This document shows, piece after piece, positions 10,960 to 19,346 of a stretch of 64,000 nucleotides of DNA. Origin of the DNA: Streptomyces liliiviolaceus (GTDB lineage Bacteria > Actinomycetota > Actinomycetes > Streptomycetales > Streptomycetaceae); contig NZ_JAGPYQ010000002.1 in the NCBI RefSeq assembly GCF_018070025.1, positions 62,001-126,000 on the forward strand, written 5' to 3'. How positions within the stretch are numbered: position 1 is the stretch's first letter; each line of letters starts with the position of its first letter. Position numbers and translations under genes: made by a program. The notes below the pieces were generated by a model that saw only the letters and a program-made list of their open reading frames with translations, did not search any database and had not been told where the DNA came from.

Positions 10960-11745
10960 TCAGCGGGCGGGACTGACCGCCTGGAGCAGCCGGCCCTCGT
11001 CGTACGTCAGCGCGGTGGCGGGCAGGACGCCCTCCCGGCCGCCGAGGAGCACCGTGAGCGTGCCCTGGTCGGGTGCCTGCGGGGCCGCCGCCTCACCGGT
11101 GCGGCGCAGCGCCTGGGCGGCCACTGCGCCGGCCGAGCCGTGCAGGACGAGCGGTGCCGTGCCGGGCCGCTGCACGGCCGCGCGGATGCGCTCGGCGACC
11201 AGTTCGTAATGGGTGCAGCCCAGGACGACGGTCGTCACATCGGCGGGGGTACGCGCCGCGGCCGCCGCGATCGCGGCGTCGATGGCCGGCTGGTCGGCGT
11301 GCTCGACAGCGTCCGCGAGGCCGGGGCAGGGCACCTCGGTGACGCTCGCCCCGTCGGCGAACTCGCGGATGAGACCTCGCTGGTAGGGGCTGCCGGTGGT
11401 GGCGGGCGTGGCCCAGATCGCGAAGGATCCGCCGCCCGCGGCGGCCGGCTTGATCGCGGGGACCGTGCCGATGACGGGAATCCCCGGCTCCAGGCGGGCC
11501 CGCAGGGCGGGCAGGGCGTGCACGGACGCGGTGTTGCAGGCGACGATCAGGGCGTCGGGCCGGTGCGCGGCGGCGGCCTCCGCGACGGCGAGGGCGCGCG
11601 CGGTCACGTCCTCGGGCGTACGGGGCCCCCACGGCATGCTGCCGGGGTCCGAGGAGAGAACGAGCTCCGCGTCGGGGCGCAGTCGACGTACCGCGGCGGC
11701 CGCCGCAAGCAGTCCGATTCCGGAGTCCATGAGCGCGATCTTCAC
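10960..11745 (-). CDS. Aspartate/glutamate racemase family protein (probable glutamate racemase)
   Basis: Interconverts L- and D-glutamate for peptidoglycan if it is a true MurI. The 261-residue protein shows the family layout: MDSGIGLL at the N-terminus, first catalytic cysteine in DALIVACNTASVHALP (near residue 70) and second in VVLGCTHYELVAERI (near residue 180), both in the expected CNT and GCTHY contexts. PVIGTVPAIKPA is also conserved. GTG 11745 is the start because TATGGT lies six bases upstream, a leaderless promoter; a much longer open frame upstream lies opposite the glycosyltransferase and is spurious. The first residues lack the usual GVFDSGVGGL glycine pair, so this may be a second, specialised racemase. 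Confidence 0.85.
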   Translation of the reverse strand: MKIALMDSGIGLLAAAAAVRRLRPDAELVLSSDPGSMPWGPRTPEDVTARALAVAEAAAAHRPDALIVACNTASVHALPALRARLEPGIPVIGTVPAIKPAAAGGGSFAIWATPATTGSPYQRGLIREFADGASVTEVPCPGLADAVEHADQPAIDAAIAAAAARTPADVTTVVLGCTHYELVAERIRAAVQRPGTAPLVLHGSAGAVAAQALRRTGEAAAPQAPDQGTLTVLLGGREGVLPATALTYDEGRLLQAVSPAR

Positions 11746-11803
11746 CCGGTCACCATAGTCGATCCGGCTCAACGGGCCGCGGCGGTGGGGCAGACTGCGG
11801 CGG

Positions 11804-12976
11804 GTGAGCGCCCTTGTGTGGACCGCTGTCGGATCGCTGGCCGCCTGGCTGTGGCTGCTGCTCGGCCAGGGCTTCTTCTGGCGTACGGACCTGCGGCTGC
11901 CGCCGCGCGGGGAGCCGGAGAGCTGGCCGTCCGTGTGTGTCGTCGTACCGGCGCGCGACGAGGCCGCCGTCCTGTCCGAGAGTCTGCCCTCGCTGCTGGC
12001 GCAGGAGTATCCGGGGCGGGCGGAGGTCTTCCTCGTCGACGACGGCAGTTCGGACGGCACCGGGGAGCTGGCCCGTGAGCTGGGCCGACGGCACGGCGGG
12101 CTGCCGCTGACCGTCGGCTCGCCCGGGGAGCCGCCCGCGGGCTGGACCGGCAAGCTCTGGGCGGTGCGGCACGGCATCGGCCTGGCACGCGCGCGTGAAC
12201 CCGAATACCTGCTGCTCACGGACGCGGACATCGCCCATGCGCCGGACAGTCTGCGGGAGTTGGTGGCCTCGGCCGTGACCGGGGACTTCGATCTCGTCTC
12301 CCAGATGGCCCGGCTGCGCGTGGAGAGCGTCTGGGAGCGGCTCGTGGTGCCCGCCTTCGTGTACTTCTTCGCGCAGCTGTATCCGTTCCGGTGGATCGCC
12401 GGGAAGGGCTCGCGGACCGCCGCCGCGGCGGGCGGCTGTGTCCTGCTGCGTGCCTCCGCCGCCGAGCGGGCCCGGATCCCGGACGCCATCGGGCAGGCCG
12501 TCATCGACGACGTGGCGCTGGCGAGGGCCGTGAAGGGCTCCGGAGGGCACATCTGGCTCGGGCTCGCCGAGCGCGTGGACAGCGTGCGTCCCTATCCGCG
12601 GCTGCACGATCTGTGGCGGATGGTCTCGCGCAGCGCGTACGCCCAGCTGCGGCACAACCCGCTGCTGCTCGCCGGCACCGTGGCAGGTCTCGCCGTGGTG
12701 TATCTGGTGCCACCGGTGGCACTCGTCGTGGGTCTCGTGACGGGCGCCCACCCGGCGGCGGCGGCCGGCGGACTGGCGTGGCTGCTGATGACGGCGACGT
12801 ATCTGCCGATGCTGCGCTACTACGGGCAGCCGCTCGCGCTCGGCCCGCTGCTGCCGTTCACGGCCCTGATGTACCTCTTCATGACGGTGGATTCCGCGGT
12901 GCAGCACTACAGGGGACGCGGCGCGGCCTGGAAGGGCCGCACCTACGCCCGTCCCGACGCGGCGCCCGGCCCCTGA
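11804..12976 (+). CDS. Family 2 glycosyltransferase, HpnB-like
   Basis: A 390-residue membrane glycosyltransferase. An N-terminal helix (LVWTAVGSLAAWLWLLLGQ) is followed by a GT-A domain: SVCVVVPARDEAAVL, the nucleotide-binding VDDGSSDGT, LLTDADIAH (DxD-type metal site) and IDDVALARAVK near residue 235. Two to three C-terminal membrane helices follow. This arrangement matches the hopene-associated glycosyltransferase HpnB, which Streptomyces carry in or outside hopanoid clusters. No other hopanoid gene is in the window, so the acceptor lipid is uncertain. GTG 11804 lies seven bases after CAGACT, so the transcript is probably leaderless; the promoter is back to back with that of the racemase. 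Confidence 0.82.
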   Translation: MSALVWTAVGSLAAWLWLLLGQGFFWRTDLRLPPRGEPESWPSVCVVVPARDEAAVLSESLPSLLAQEYPGRAEVFLVDDGSSDGTGELARELGRRHGGLPLTVGSPGEPPAGWTGKLWAVRHGIGLARAREPEYLLLTDADIAHAPDSLRELVASAVTGDFDLVSQMARLRVESVWERLVVPAFVYFFAQLYPFRWIAGKGSRTAAAAGGCVLLRASAAERARIPDAIGQAVIDDVALARAVKGSGGHIWLGLAERVDSVRPYPRLHDLWRMVSRSAYAQLRHNPLLLAGTVAGLAVVYLVPPVALVVGLVTGAHPAAAAGGLAWLLMTATYLPMLRYYGQPLALGPLLPFTALMYLFMTVDSAVQHYRGRGAAWKGRTYARPDAAPGP

Positions 12977-12995
12977 GCGGGCGCGGCGCGTCGGC

Positions 12996-14306
12996 TCACT
13001 TCCTGCCCGGGGTCCAGTTCATGCCCCAGCCGTAGGCGTAGTCGACGGTGCGCTGCGGGCTCACGCCCCGGTCGGGGACGAGGAAGCGCGCCTCGCGCTG
13101 GACCACGAGGTCGCTGCCGGTGTTCGTGATGAGGGCGAGCGCGCACACCGTCGAGGGGACCGTGCACTCGCCGAGCGAGAAGTCGACGGGTGCGCCGTGC
13201 AGCGGCTGGAGGGTCACCGAGGCGTCCAGGTCGGCGAAGGAACGCGCCCCTTCGTAGATGGTCACGAAGATGAGGATGCGGCGGAAGTCCCGGATGTGGT
13301 CGAGGTTGACGCTGATGTTCTCGCCGCTCGACGACGCGCCGGTCCGGTCGTCGCCGTCGAGGTGGATGAACGGGGGCTGGTGCAGCGCTCCGAACGCGTT
13401 GCCCAGGGCCTGGACGACGCCCTTGCTTCCGTCGGAGAGTTCGTAGAGGGCGCACAGGTCGAGGTCGAGGTCCGCGTGCATGGCGATCGCCCGGCCCAGT
13501 TTGGCCTGCCAGCCCGAGAACTGCTTGCGCACCGTCCAGTTGAGGTTCACGCGCATCACACCCGAGGTGCCGCCCTGCTTGGTCAGCGAGACGGACGGGG
13601 CGTCCTTGGTGAGCGTGACCTTGGTCAGGCGTACGGGCGCCGCGGGCGGGGCGGGCGGTGCCGGAGGGGCGGGCAGCGGCGGTGTCATCGGGCGGGGGGC
13701 CGTGACGGGCGGGGCGACGGGGGCCGGCGGCGGGGCGGCCGTGACCGGCGGGGCCACGGGGGCGGGCGGCGCCGGCTGCTGCGGCTCGTCGACGGTGATC
13801 CCGAAGTCCGTGGCCAGTCCCATGAGTCCGCTGTCGTAACCCTGTCCGACGGCACGGAACTTCCAGGCGCCCTGTCTGCGGTAGAACTCGCCGAGCACGA
13901 ACGCGGTCTCGACGCTCGCGCCCTCGCTGTCGAAGCGCGCGACCTCCGTGCCCGCCTGTGCGTCGAGGACCCGGATGTACAGCCCGGGGACCTGCCCGAA
14001 CGTGCCGCCGTCCGAGGAGGCGGCGAGGACCACCGTCTCGATTCCGGGCTCCACGCGCGCGAGGTCGACGAACAGGGTGTCGTTCACCTGGCCGCCGGCG
14101 TTGCGCTTGCCCTCGTGGCGCACCGCGCCGGAGGAGTGCGCCGGCTGGTTGTAGAACACGAAGTCCCGGTCGGAGCGGACCTTCCCGGACGCCAGCAGCA
14201 GCGCCGAGGCGTCCGCGTCGGGCACTCCGGGACCTGTCCGCCAGCCCAGCTCGACGCGGAGTCCCGTCGTCGGCACCGGAACGTTCGATCCTTTAGGCAT
14301 TGACAT
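12996..14306 (-). CDS. TerD-TerA fusion, tellurium-resistance/stress family
   Basis: A 436-residue cytosolic protein with two TerD-type calcium-binding modules. The first (1-180) reads [48 protein letters not shown] linker of about 65 residues of Pro/Ala/Val repeats ([11 protein letters not shown]) follows. The second module (about 250-436) begins [22 protein letters not shown] and contains [37 protein letters not shown] and [21 protein letters not shown], as in TerA. Ter proteins act in general stress and metal responses in Streptomyces, with unclear biochemistry. ATG 14306 follows GGGGGCGG. The gene is alone here, away from any terZABCDE cluster. Confidence 0.88.
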   Translation of the reverse strand: MSMPKGSNVPVPTTGLRVELGWRTGPGVPDADASALLLASGKVRSDRDFVFYNQPAHSSGAVRHEGKRNAGGQVNDTLFVDLARVEPGIETVVLAASSDGGTFGQVPGLYIRVLDAQAGTEVARFDSEGASVETAFVLGEFYRRQGAWKFRAVGQGYDSGLMGLATDFGITVDEPQQPAPPAPVAPPVTAAPPPAPVAPPVTAPRPMTPPLPAPPAPPAPPAAPVRLTKVTLTKDAPSVSLTKQGGTSGVMRVNLNWTVRKQFSGWQAKLGRAIAMHADLDLDLCALYELSDGSKGVVQALGNAFGALHQPPFIHLDGDDRTGASSSGENISVNLDHIRDFRRILIFVTIYEGARSFADLDASVTLQPLHGAPVDFSLGECTVPSTVCALALITNTGSDLVVQREARFLVPDRGVSPQRTVDYAYGWGMNWTPGRK

Positions 14307-14467
14307 GTCCGCCCCCATCGGGTGTCTCCGCGACGACCGCGACTCGGTTCGTTCGCCCGTTCTGCGCCAACCTAATCCCCCGAGCCCCGAACGCCCATGA
14401 CCGGACCCGCAAGATCGGCGGCCGACCCGTCGGTAACCCCTCCGGAACTCGGCCTTTACACGATCCT

Positions 14468-14489
14468 GGCAGTCTCCGCTGCCCTTTTT
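14468..14489 (+). terminator. Hairpin with T-tract (intrinsic-terminator-like)
   Basis: GGCAG (14468-14472) pairs with CTGCC (14479-14483), followed immediately by CTTTTTC. It sits upstream of the probable promoter of the next gene (TAACTT at 14581-14586) in a 287-bp divergent intergenic region. It may insulate that promoter. The stem is short, so the call is tentative. Confidence 0.35.
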
Positions 14490-14593
14490 CGCCAAGTTCG
14501 CTCACATTGGGGGTCCCACGTCACTGCCGACACGGAAAACAACCCTCTTATCGGTCTCCCCAACCGGCAGATCGTGGGCTTAACTTATGTGCC

Positions 14594-15055
14594 ATGACCT
14601 CCCCCCGCTCCACCTATGGCGGCGGTTACTACTCCGCCTCCTTCCCGGACACCCCGATCTACGACTCCCTCGTGGCCGAACGGGGCACCCCGCAGATCGC
14701 CCCGATCCGGGTTCCCGCGGCGTACGACACGGGCAGCAACCTGCCCGCGCTTCCGTCGGCGCTGCCCGCTCTGCCCGCCGCGCCCTCTCCGCAGGCTCCC
14801 CAGTACGGCTACCCCCAGGCCCAGCAACCGGCTCCGCTGCAGCAGGCCGCGGCTCCGTACATCCCGCAGCAGGGCGGCGCGCCGCGCGGCTACCCGGGCC
14901 CCCAGGCGCCCCAGCCGCAGCGCCCGATGAACGGCGGCGGCACGGGCTACGAGGCGATGCGTCCGGCAGCGCCGCGGCCCGCCCCCTCGGCCCCGCGCCC
15001 CGCTCCGGCGCCGTACCAGGACCCGTACAACAACCAGCAGTACCGCGGTTACTGA
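14594..15055 (+). CDS. Pro/Gln/Ala-rich small protein, Streptomyces-conserved (DUF6643-like)
   Basis: A 153-residue protein. The first 45 residues (MTSPRSTYGGGYYSASFPDT, then YDSLVAERGTPQIAPIRVPA) are compact and match, from memory, a streptomycete-specific family. The remaining 100 are low-complexity (repeated Q-A-P-Q, RPAPSAPRPAPAP) and end PYNNQQYRGY. There is no signal peptide or membrane segment. ATG 14594 lies seven bases after TAACTT, so translation is probably leaderless. The conserved N-terminus suggests a binding segment with a disordered tail. Function is unknown. Confidence 0.75.
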   Translation: MTSPRSTYGGGYYSASFPDTPIYDSLVAERGTPQIAPIRVPAAYDTGSNLPALPSALPALPAAPSPQAPQYGYPQAQQPAPLQQAAAPYIPQQGGAPRGYPGPQAPQPQRPMNGGGTGYEAMRPAAPRPAPSAPRPAPAPYQDPYNNQQYRGY

Positions 15056-15101
15056 GGGTGATGCGACGGAGGTTGTCCGAGCCCTCCGGCAGGATGACCT
15101 C

Positions 15102-15926
15102 ATGTCGAAGCCGGTACTGCACTCGATCCACGTCTACCCGCTGAAGGCGGCCGCGGGGTACGACCCGCACGAGGCCGTCGTGGAGCCATGGGGTCCGGCG
15201 GGCGACCGGCGCTGGGTGCTGACCGACGACAAGAACAGGATCATCACCCAACGCGCGCGACCGCGGATGGCGTTGGTCCGCGCAGAGACACTGGCCGGCG
15301 GCGCGATCCTGGTGTCCGCGCCCGGCCGGGAGCCACTGACCGTCCCCGTGCCCGAACCGGGCGGCACCACGACGGTGGAGATCTGGAACGACAAGGTGGA
15401 GGCGGTCCCCGCCGGGGTCGCGGCGGACGCCTGGTTCAGCGACTTCCTCGGCATCGCCGTGCGGCTCGCGCATCTCGACGACCCGGCCACCCGCAGACCC
15501 GTCGACCCGCTGTTCGCGCGGCCGGGCGAGACGGTCAGTTTCGCGGACGGCTACCCCCTGCTCGTCACCACGCTCGCCTCGCTCGACGCCCTGAACGCGC
15601 TGATCGCGCAGGGCGACCGGCCCGAGGAGGGCCCGCTCCCCATGGACCGCTTCCGGCCGAACATCGTGGTCGACGGCACCGCCGCCTGGGCCGAGGACGG
15701 CTGGTCGCGGATCGCCGTCGGCGAGGTCGTGCTGCGCGTCGCCAAGATGTGCGGGCGCTGTGTCGTGACCACCACCGACCAGAAGACGGCCGAGCGCGGC
15801 CGGGAGCCGCTGCGCACCCTCGCCCGCCACCGCCGTTTCGGCGACAAGCTGGTCTTCGGGCAGAATCTCGTACCGGAGTCCCCCGGTTCGGTCCGGGTGG
15901 GCGACCCGGTGCGGATCCTCGAATAG
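15102..15926 (+). CDS. MOSC domain-containing protein
   Basis: A 274-residue protein with an N-terminal MOSC beta-barrel (residues 5-120: LHSIHVYPLKAAAGYDPHEA, GDRRWVLTDDKNRIITQR) and a C-terminal MOSC domain. The latter contains GYPLLVTTLASLDALN, RFRPNIVVDG and the conserved cysteine region VAKMCGRCVVTTTDQKTAER. This is the layout of YcbX and the mitochondrial amidoxime-reducing component, molybdenum-cofactor enzymes that reduce N-hydroxylated compounds. There is no fused ferredoxin domain, so it would need a separate electron donor. It starts 46 bp after the preceding gene. No operon partner is apparent. Confidence 0.9.
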   Translation: MSKPVLHSIHVYPLKAAAGYDPHEAVVEPWGPAGDRRWVLTDDKNRIITQRARPRMALVRAETLAGGAILVSAPGREPLTVPVPEPGGTTTVEIWNDKVEAVPAGVAADAWFSDFLGIAVRLAHLDDPATRRPVDPLFARPGETVSFADGYPLLVTTLASLDALNALIAQGDRPEEGPLPMDRFRPNIVVDGTAAWAEDGWSRIAVGEVVLRVAKMCGRCVVTTTDQKTAERGREPLRTLARHRRFGDKLVFGQNLVPESPGSVRVGDPVRILE

Positions 15927-15990
15927 GGCTTCGTCCGGGGAACACCCGTGCCGGGCACAGCCGTTGAGTCCGTGTGAGAAGTTCATGAGA

Positions 15991-16030
15991 GGCCGGCAGG
16001 AGAGGTGATGTGCCTCTCTCTTGTCCGGCC
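15991..16030. terminator. Large hairpin after the MOSC gene
   Basis: GGCCGG (15991-15996) pairs with CCGGCC (16025-16030), and inside it GGAGAGG (15999-16005) pairs with CCTCTCTC (16013-16020) around a 7-base loop. It lies 65 bp past the MOSC stop and 58 bp before the next start. It could terminate transcription or fold in the next gene's leader. Confidence 0.45.
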
Positions 16031-16087
16031 GCGCGCGTGAACGGCTCCGAGGGGGGTTATCACGGAGGCGGAGGGGGGTGCGGAGCG

Positions 16088-16693
16088 GTGCGGGCAATCC
16101 GGGGAATCTGGCGCTGGCGGCACAACCCGCTTCGGCGTACGACGGATCTGTTCGAGGCGTGGCTGGCGCTGGGGGCACTCGTGCTGATCCTCGTCGCCGC
16201 GCCCCTGGTCGGGGTGCTGGTCGGCGGTATCGCCGGGGACGCCCTCCAGCGGTCCGTGCGGGAGCAGCGGGAGAACCACCATCCGGTGGTCGCGACCGTG
16301 ATCAGGGAATCGGATCGCACTCCGCTGGATCCCGACCCCGAGACGGCCTCCGGACGTGACTCCCACAACCGGGTGCTGGCCCGCTGGACCGCTCCGGACG
16401 GCACCGCGCACCGGGGCACGGCCATGGCGGACCTCAAGGCCCCCGAGCGCGGCGACCGCTTCACGGTGTGGACGGATCAGCGGGGCCGAATAGTGGGCAG
16501 GCCGCTGGACACCGCGACCGCCGCGACCCACGCCGTCCTCGCGGGCTTCGGCACGGCCGCCGCCTGCGCGGGTCTCGTCGAGGGCACCCGGCGTCTGCTG
16601 GTCTGGCGCATGGTGCGTCGCAGGTACGACCGCTGGGACCAGGCGTGGTCCCAGGCGGGGCCGGACTGGGGCAGGACGGGCACGGGCAGCTGA
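16088..16693 (+). CDS. Rv1733c-like two-helix membrane protein
   Basis: A 201-residue protein beginning WRWRHNPLRRTTDLFEAWLA, then a long hydrophobic helix (residues 25-50). A soluble loop (HHPVVATVIRESD..., RWTAPDGTAHRGTA, GDRFTVWTDQRGRIVGRPLD) and a second helix (about 150-170) follow, with a basic tail. This matches the Rv1733c family found widely in actinobacteria, whose members are membrane proteins of unknown function; in M. tuberculosis Rv1733c belongs to the dormancy regulon. GTG 16088 is chosen over earlier in-frame starts because GGAGGGGGG and GGAGCG lie just upstream and the conserved sequence begins there. Confidence 0.8.
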   Translation: MRAIRGIWRWRHNPLRRTTDLFEAWLALGALVLILVAAPLVGVLVGGIAGDALQRSVREQRENHHPVVATVIRESDRTPLDPDPETASGRDSHNRVLARWTAPDGTAHRGTAMADLKAPERGDRFTVWTDQRGRIVGRPLDTATAATHAVLAGFGTAAACAGLVEGTRRLLVWRMVRRRYDRWDQAWSQAGPDWGRTGTGS

Positions 16694-16871
16694 CGGCCTC
16701 CCCGCTCCGGTCAACCGCGCGGCCCCGCGCACGCTACGGTGGACCGGCCGAGGTGTTCGGCACCGTCATGAGAGGCTGTTTCCCGTTCCCCGTGAGCCGA
16801 GTTGACGGCCAGGCGCTGGGAACACGGCTTCTCAGGACCCGCGTACGACGAGGTGGGGGCACAGCAGCGCC

Positions 16872-19307
16872 ATGGCACAGGGCACGGTCCAGGTGACGCA
16901 CACCGGCACGTCGCGGTGGCGGCGCCGCACGGGTGAGTACGCATCCCTCGCCGCCGCCCTGGAGGCCGCGGCCGACGGTGACGTGCTCACCATCGCCGCC
17001 GGTACCTACCGGGAGAACCTCGTCATAGAGCGGGCGGTGACACTGCGCGGCCCCGAGGGATCGGCCGGTTCCGTGCGCATCGCGCCCGTCGACGGCGTGC
17101 CGCTGACCGTGCGGGCCTCCGCCGTGGTCCAGGACCTGCTCGTGGAGGGCCAGGACTCGGCCGCGCCCGCGCTGCTCGTCGAGGAAGGCACCCCGGAGCT
17201 CATGGACATCCGGATCGTCACCAGATCCGCGGCCGGCGTCGAGGTGCGCGGCGGCGCGCGCCCGACGGTGCGGCGGTGCACGGTGGACAATCCGGCCGGC
17301 GTCGGCATCTCCGTGCTCGACGGCGGGGGCGGGGTCTTCGAGGAGTGCGAGGTCGTGGCCGCCGGCCAGTCCGGCATCTCGGTGCGCGGCGGCGCCCATC
17401 CGCGGCTGGAGCGCTGCCGGGTGCACCACACGGCGGGCGCGGGCCTGTCGGTGACCGGCGAGCAGTCCGCCCTCGAAGCGGTGGGCTGCGAGGTCTACGA
17501 GGTCAGGGGCAGCGGCGTACAGATCTCCGCGCGGGCCACGGCGCACCTCACGGACTGCGATGTGCACCGCACGACGTCGGACGGTGTCACGCTCGACACG
17601 GACGCCGTGCTGACGCTCGCCGACTGCCGCATCCACGACATCCCGGAGAACGCGGTCGATCTGCGCTCCCGCTCGGTCCTCACGATGACGCGTTCCACCG
17701 TGCGCCGGTTCGGGCGCAACGGCCTGTCGGTCTGGGATCCCGGCACGCGCGTGGACGCCAACCAGTGCGAGATCCACGACAGTACGGGCGACTACCCCGC
17801 GGTGTGGGTCAGCGACGGCGCGACGGTCGTCCTCGAATCGTGCCGGGTGCACGACGTGCCGGACGCCCTGTTCGTGCTCGACCGCGGCTCGCGCGCCGAC
17901 GTCGTCGACAGCGACATCACGCAGGTCCGCAACACCGCCGTGTCGGTGAGCGACGGCGCCACCGCGCAGCTCGACGACTGCCGCATCCGGGACGCGGCGA
18001 CGGGTGCCTGGTTCCGCGACCACGGCAGCGGCGGGACACTCTCGGCCTGCACGATCGACGGCACGCAGACGGGCGTGATCGTCACCAAGGGCGCCGATCC
18101 CACGATCGAGCGGTGCACGGTCACCTCGCCGGCGGAGGCGGGTTTCTACGTGTCGGCCGGCGGTCGCGGCAGCTTCCACGGCTGCCGGGTGACGGGCAGC
18201 GGCGGGTACGGCTTCCATGTCATAGACGGCTGCCGCGCCACCCTGAAGAAGTGCCGCACGGAGCGCTGCGCGCGCGGTGGTTACGAGTTCGCCGACGCCG
18301 GGGGCGACCAGGCGTCCGGCACCGGGCCGCTGGTCGAGGACTGCACGAGCGACGAGAGCGCCCACGCGCGGCCCCCGGCCCCGGAACCCGCCGTACAGAC
18401 CGCCGGGCAGTCCTCCGGCCTGCTGGGGGCCATCCCGGGCCAGCGGGCCACCGAGCAGGAGCCGCTGATCGCCGCCGCGGAGCCCGAGCGGCCCTCGCGC
18501 ACCTCGGAGGCCGTGCTCGGCGAACTGGACCTGCTGGTGGGCCTGGACAGCGTCAAGCGCGAGGTGCGGGCCCTCACCGACATGATCGAGGTGGGCCGCC
18601 GGCGGCAGCAGGCGGGGCTCAAGGCCGCCTCCGCCCGCCGCCATCTCGTCTTCACCGGCTCCCCCGGCACCGGCAAGACGACGGTCGCCCGCCTGTACGG
18701 CGAGATCCTCGCCTCCCTCGGCGTCCTGGAGAAGGGGCATCTCGTCGAGGTGTCCCGCGTCGACCTGGTCGGCGAGCACATCGGTTCCACGGCGATCCGT
18801 ACGCAGGAGGCGTTCGACAAGGCGCGCGGCGGTGTCCTGTTCATCGACGAGGCGTACGCGCTGTCGCCGGAGGACTCGGGGCGCGACTTCGGCCGCGAGG
18901 CGATCGACACGCTGGTGAAGCTGATGGAGGACCACCGGGAGGCCGTGGTCGTGATCGTCGCGGGCTACACGGCCGAGATGGAGCGCTTCCTGTCGGTCAA
19001 CCCCGGTGTGGCGTCCCGTTTCTCACGGACCATCACCTTCAACGACTACGGCTCCGAGGAGCTGCTGCGGATCGTGGAGCAGCAGGCTGACGAGCACGAG
19101 TACCGACTGGCGCCGGGCGCCGACCAGGCGCTGCTCAAGTACTTCTCGGCGATCCCCAAGGGGCCCGCGTTCGGCAACGGCCGTACCGCGCGGCAGACCT
19201 TCGAGGCGATGGTCGAGCGGCACGCGGGGCGGGTCGCCCAGCTCGCCGAGACGAGCACGGACGACCTCACCCTGCTGTACGCGGAGGACCTGCCGGAACT
19301 CCCCTGA
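16872..19307 (+). CDS. Parallel beta-helix repeat protein fused to a CbbX/SpoVK-type AAA+ ATPase
   Basis: An 811-residue protein. Residues 20-490 form about eighteen right-handed beta-helix coils with recurring patterns such as GGARPTVRRCTVDN, GGAHPRLERCRVHHT and RATLKKCRTERC. The beginning, YASLAAALEAAADGDVLTIAAGTYRENL, is the classic pectate-lyase-like start. A Pro/Ala linker (to about 540) leads to an AAA+ domain: ELDLLVGLDSVKREVRALTD, Walker A GSPGTGKTT (near 595), Walker B GGVLFIDEAYAL (near 654), then VVIVAGYTAEMERFLSVNPG and SRFSRTITF, as in CbbX and the ATPases of type VII secretion (EccA). There is no signal peptide, so it acts in the cytosol. The ATP-driven remodelling role is from the family; the target is unknown. 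Confidence 0.88.
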   Translation: MAQGTVQVTHTGTSRWRRRTGEYASLAAALEAAADGDVLTIAAGTYRENLVIERAVTLRGPEGSAGSVRIAPVDGVPLTVRASAVVQDLLVEGQDSAAPALLVEEGTPELMDIRIVTRSAAGVEVRGGARPTVRRCTVDNPAGVGISVLDGGGGVFEECEVVAAGQSGISVRGGAHPRLERCRVHHTAGAGLSVTGEQSALEAVGCEVYEVRGSGVQISARATAHLTDCDVHRTTSDGVTLDTDAVLTLADCRIHDIPENAVDLRSRSVLTMTRSTVRRFGRNGLSVWDPGTRVDANQCEIHDSTGDYPAVWVSDGATVVLESCRVHDVPDALFVLDRGSRADVVDSDITQVRNTAVSVSDGATAQLDDCRIRDAATGAWFRDHGSGGTLSACTIDGTQTGVIVTKGADPTIERCTVTSPAEAGFYVSAGGRGSFHGCRVTGSGGYGFHVIDGCRATLKKCRTERCARGGYEFADAGGDQASGTGPLVEDCTSDESAHARPPAPEPAVQTAGQSSGLLGAIPGQRATEQEPLIAAAEPERPSRTSEAVLGELDLLVGLDSVKREVRALTDMIEVGRRRQQAGLKAASARRHLVFTGSPGTGKTTVARLYGEILASLGVLEKGHLVEVSRVDLVGEHIGSTAIRTQEAFDKARGGVLFIDEAYALSPEDSGRDFGREAIDTLVKLMEDHREAVVVIVAGYTAEMERFLSVNPGVASRFSRTITFNDYGSEELLRIVEQQADEHEYRLAPGADQALLKYFSAIPKGPAFGNGRTARQTFEAMVERHAGRVAQLAETSTDDLTLLYAEDLPELP

Positions 19308-19336
19308 ACTCCGGCCGGGGCTCAGGGGAGTTCCGG
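19293..19336. terminator. Perfect 15-bp inverted repeat, bidirectional terminator
   Basis: CCGGAACTCCCCTGA (19293-19307) pairs perfectly with TCAGGGGAGTTCCGG (19322-19336) around 14 bases. The left arm is formed by the last four codons and the stop codon of the beta-helix/AAA+ gene. The structure separates it from the converging hydrolase gene, which ends at 19347. Confidence 0.7.
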
Positions 19337-19346
19337 CCGTCCGGCC

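Noticed and set aside
7583..11209. A 1208-codon + frame spanning several genes
   Set aside because: It crosses lnt, the ligase-like gene and part of the racemase in the wrong frames and has shadow composition.
11750..12907. Reverse-strand frame opposite the glycosyltransferase, continuous with the racemase frame
   Set aside because: No start signal or motif; the racemase begins at GTG 11745 with its own -10 box.
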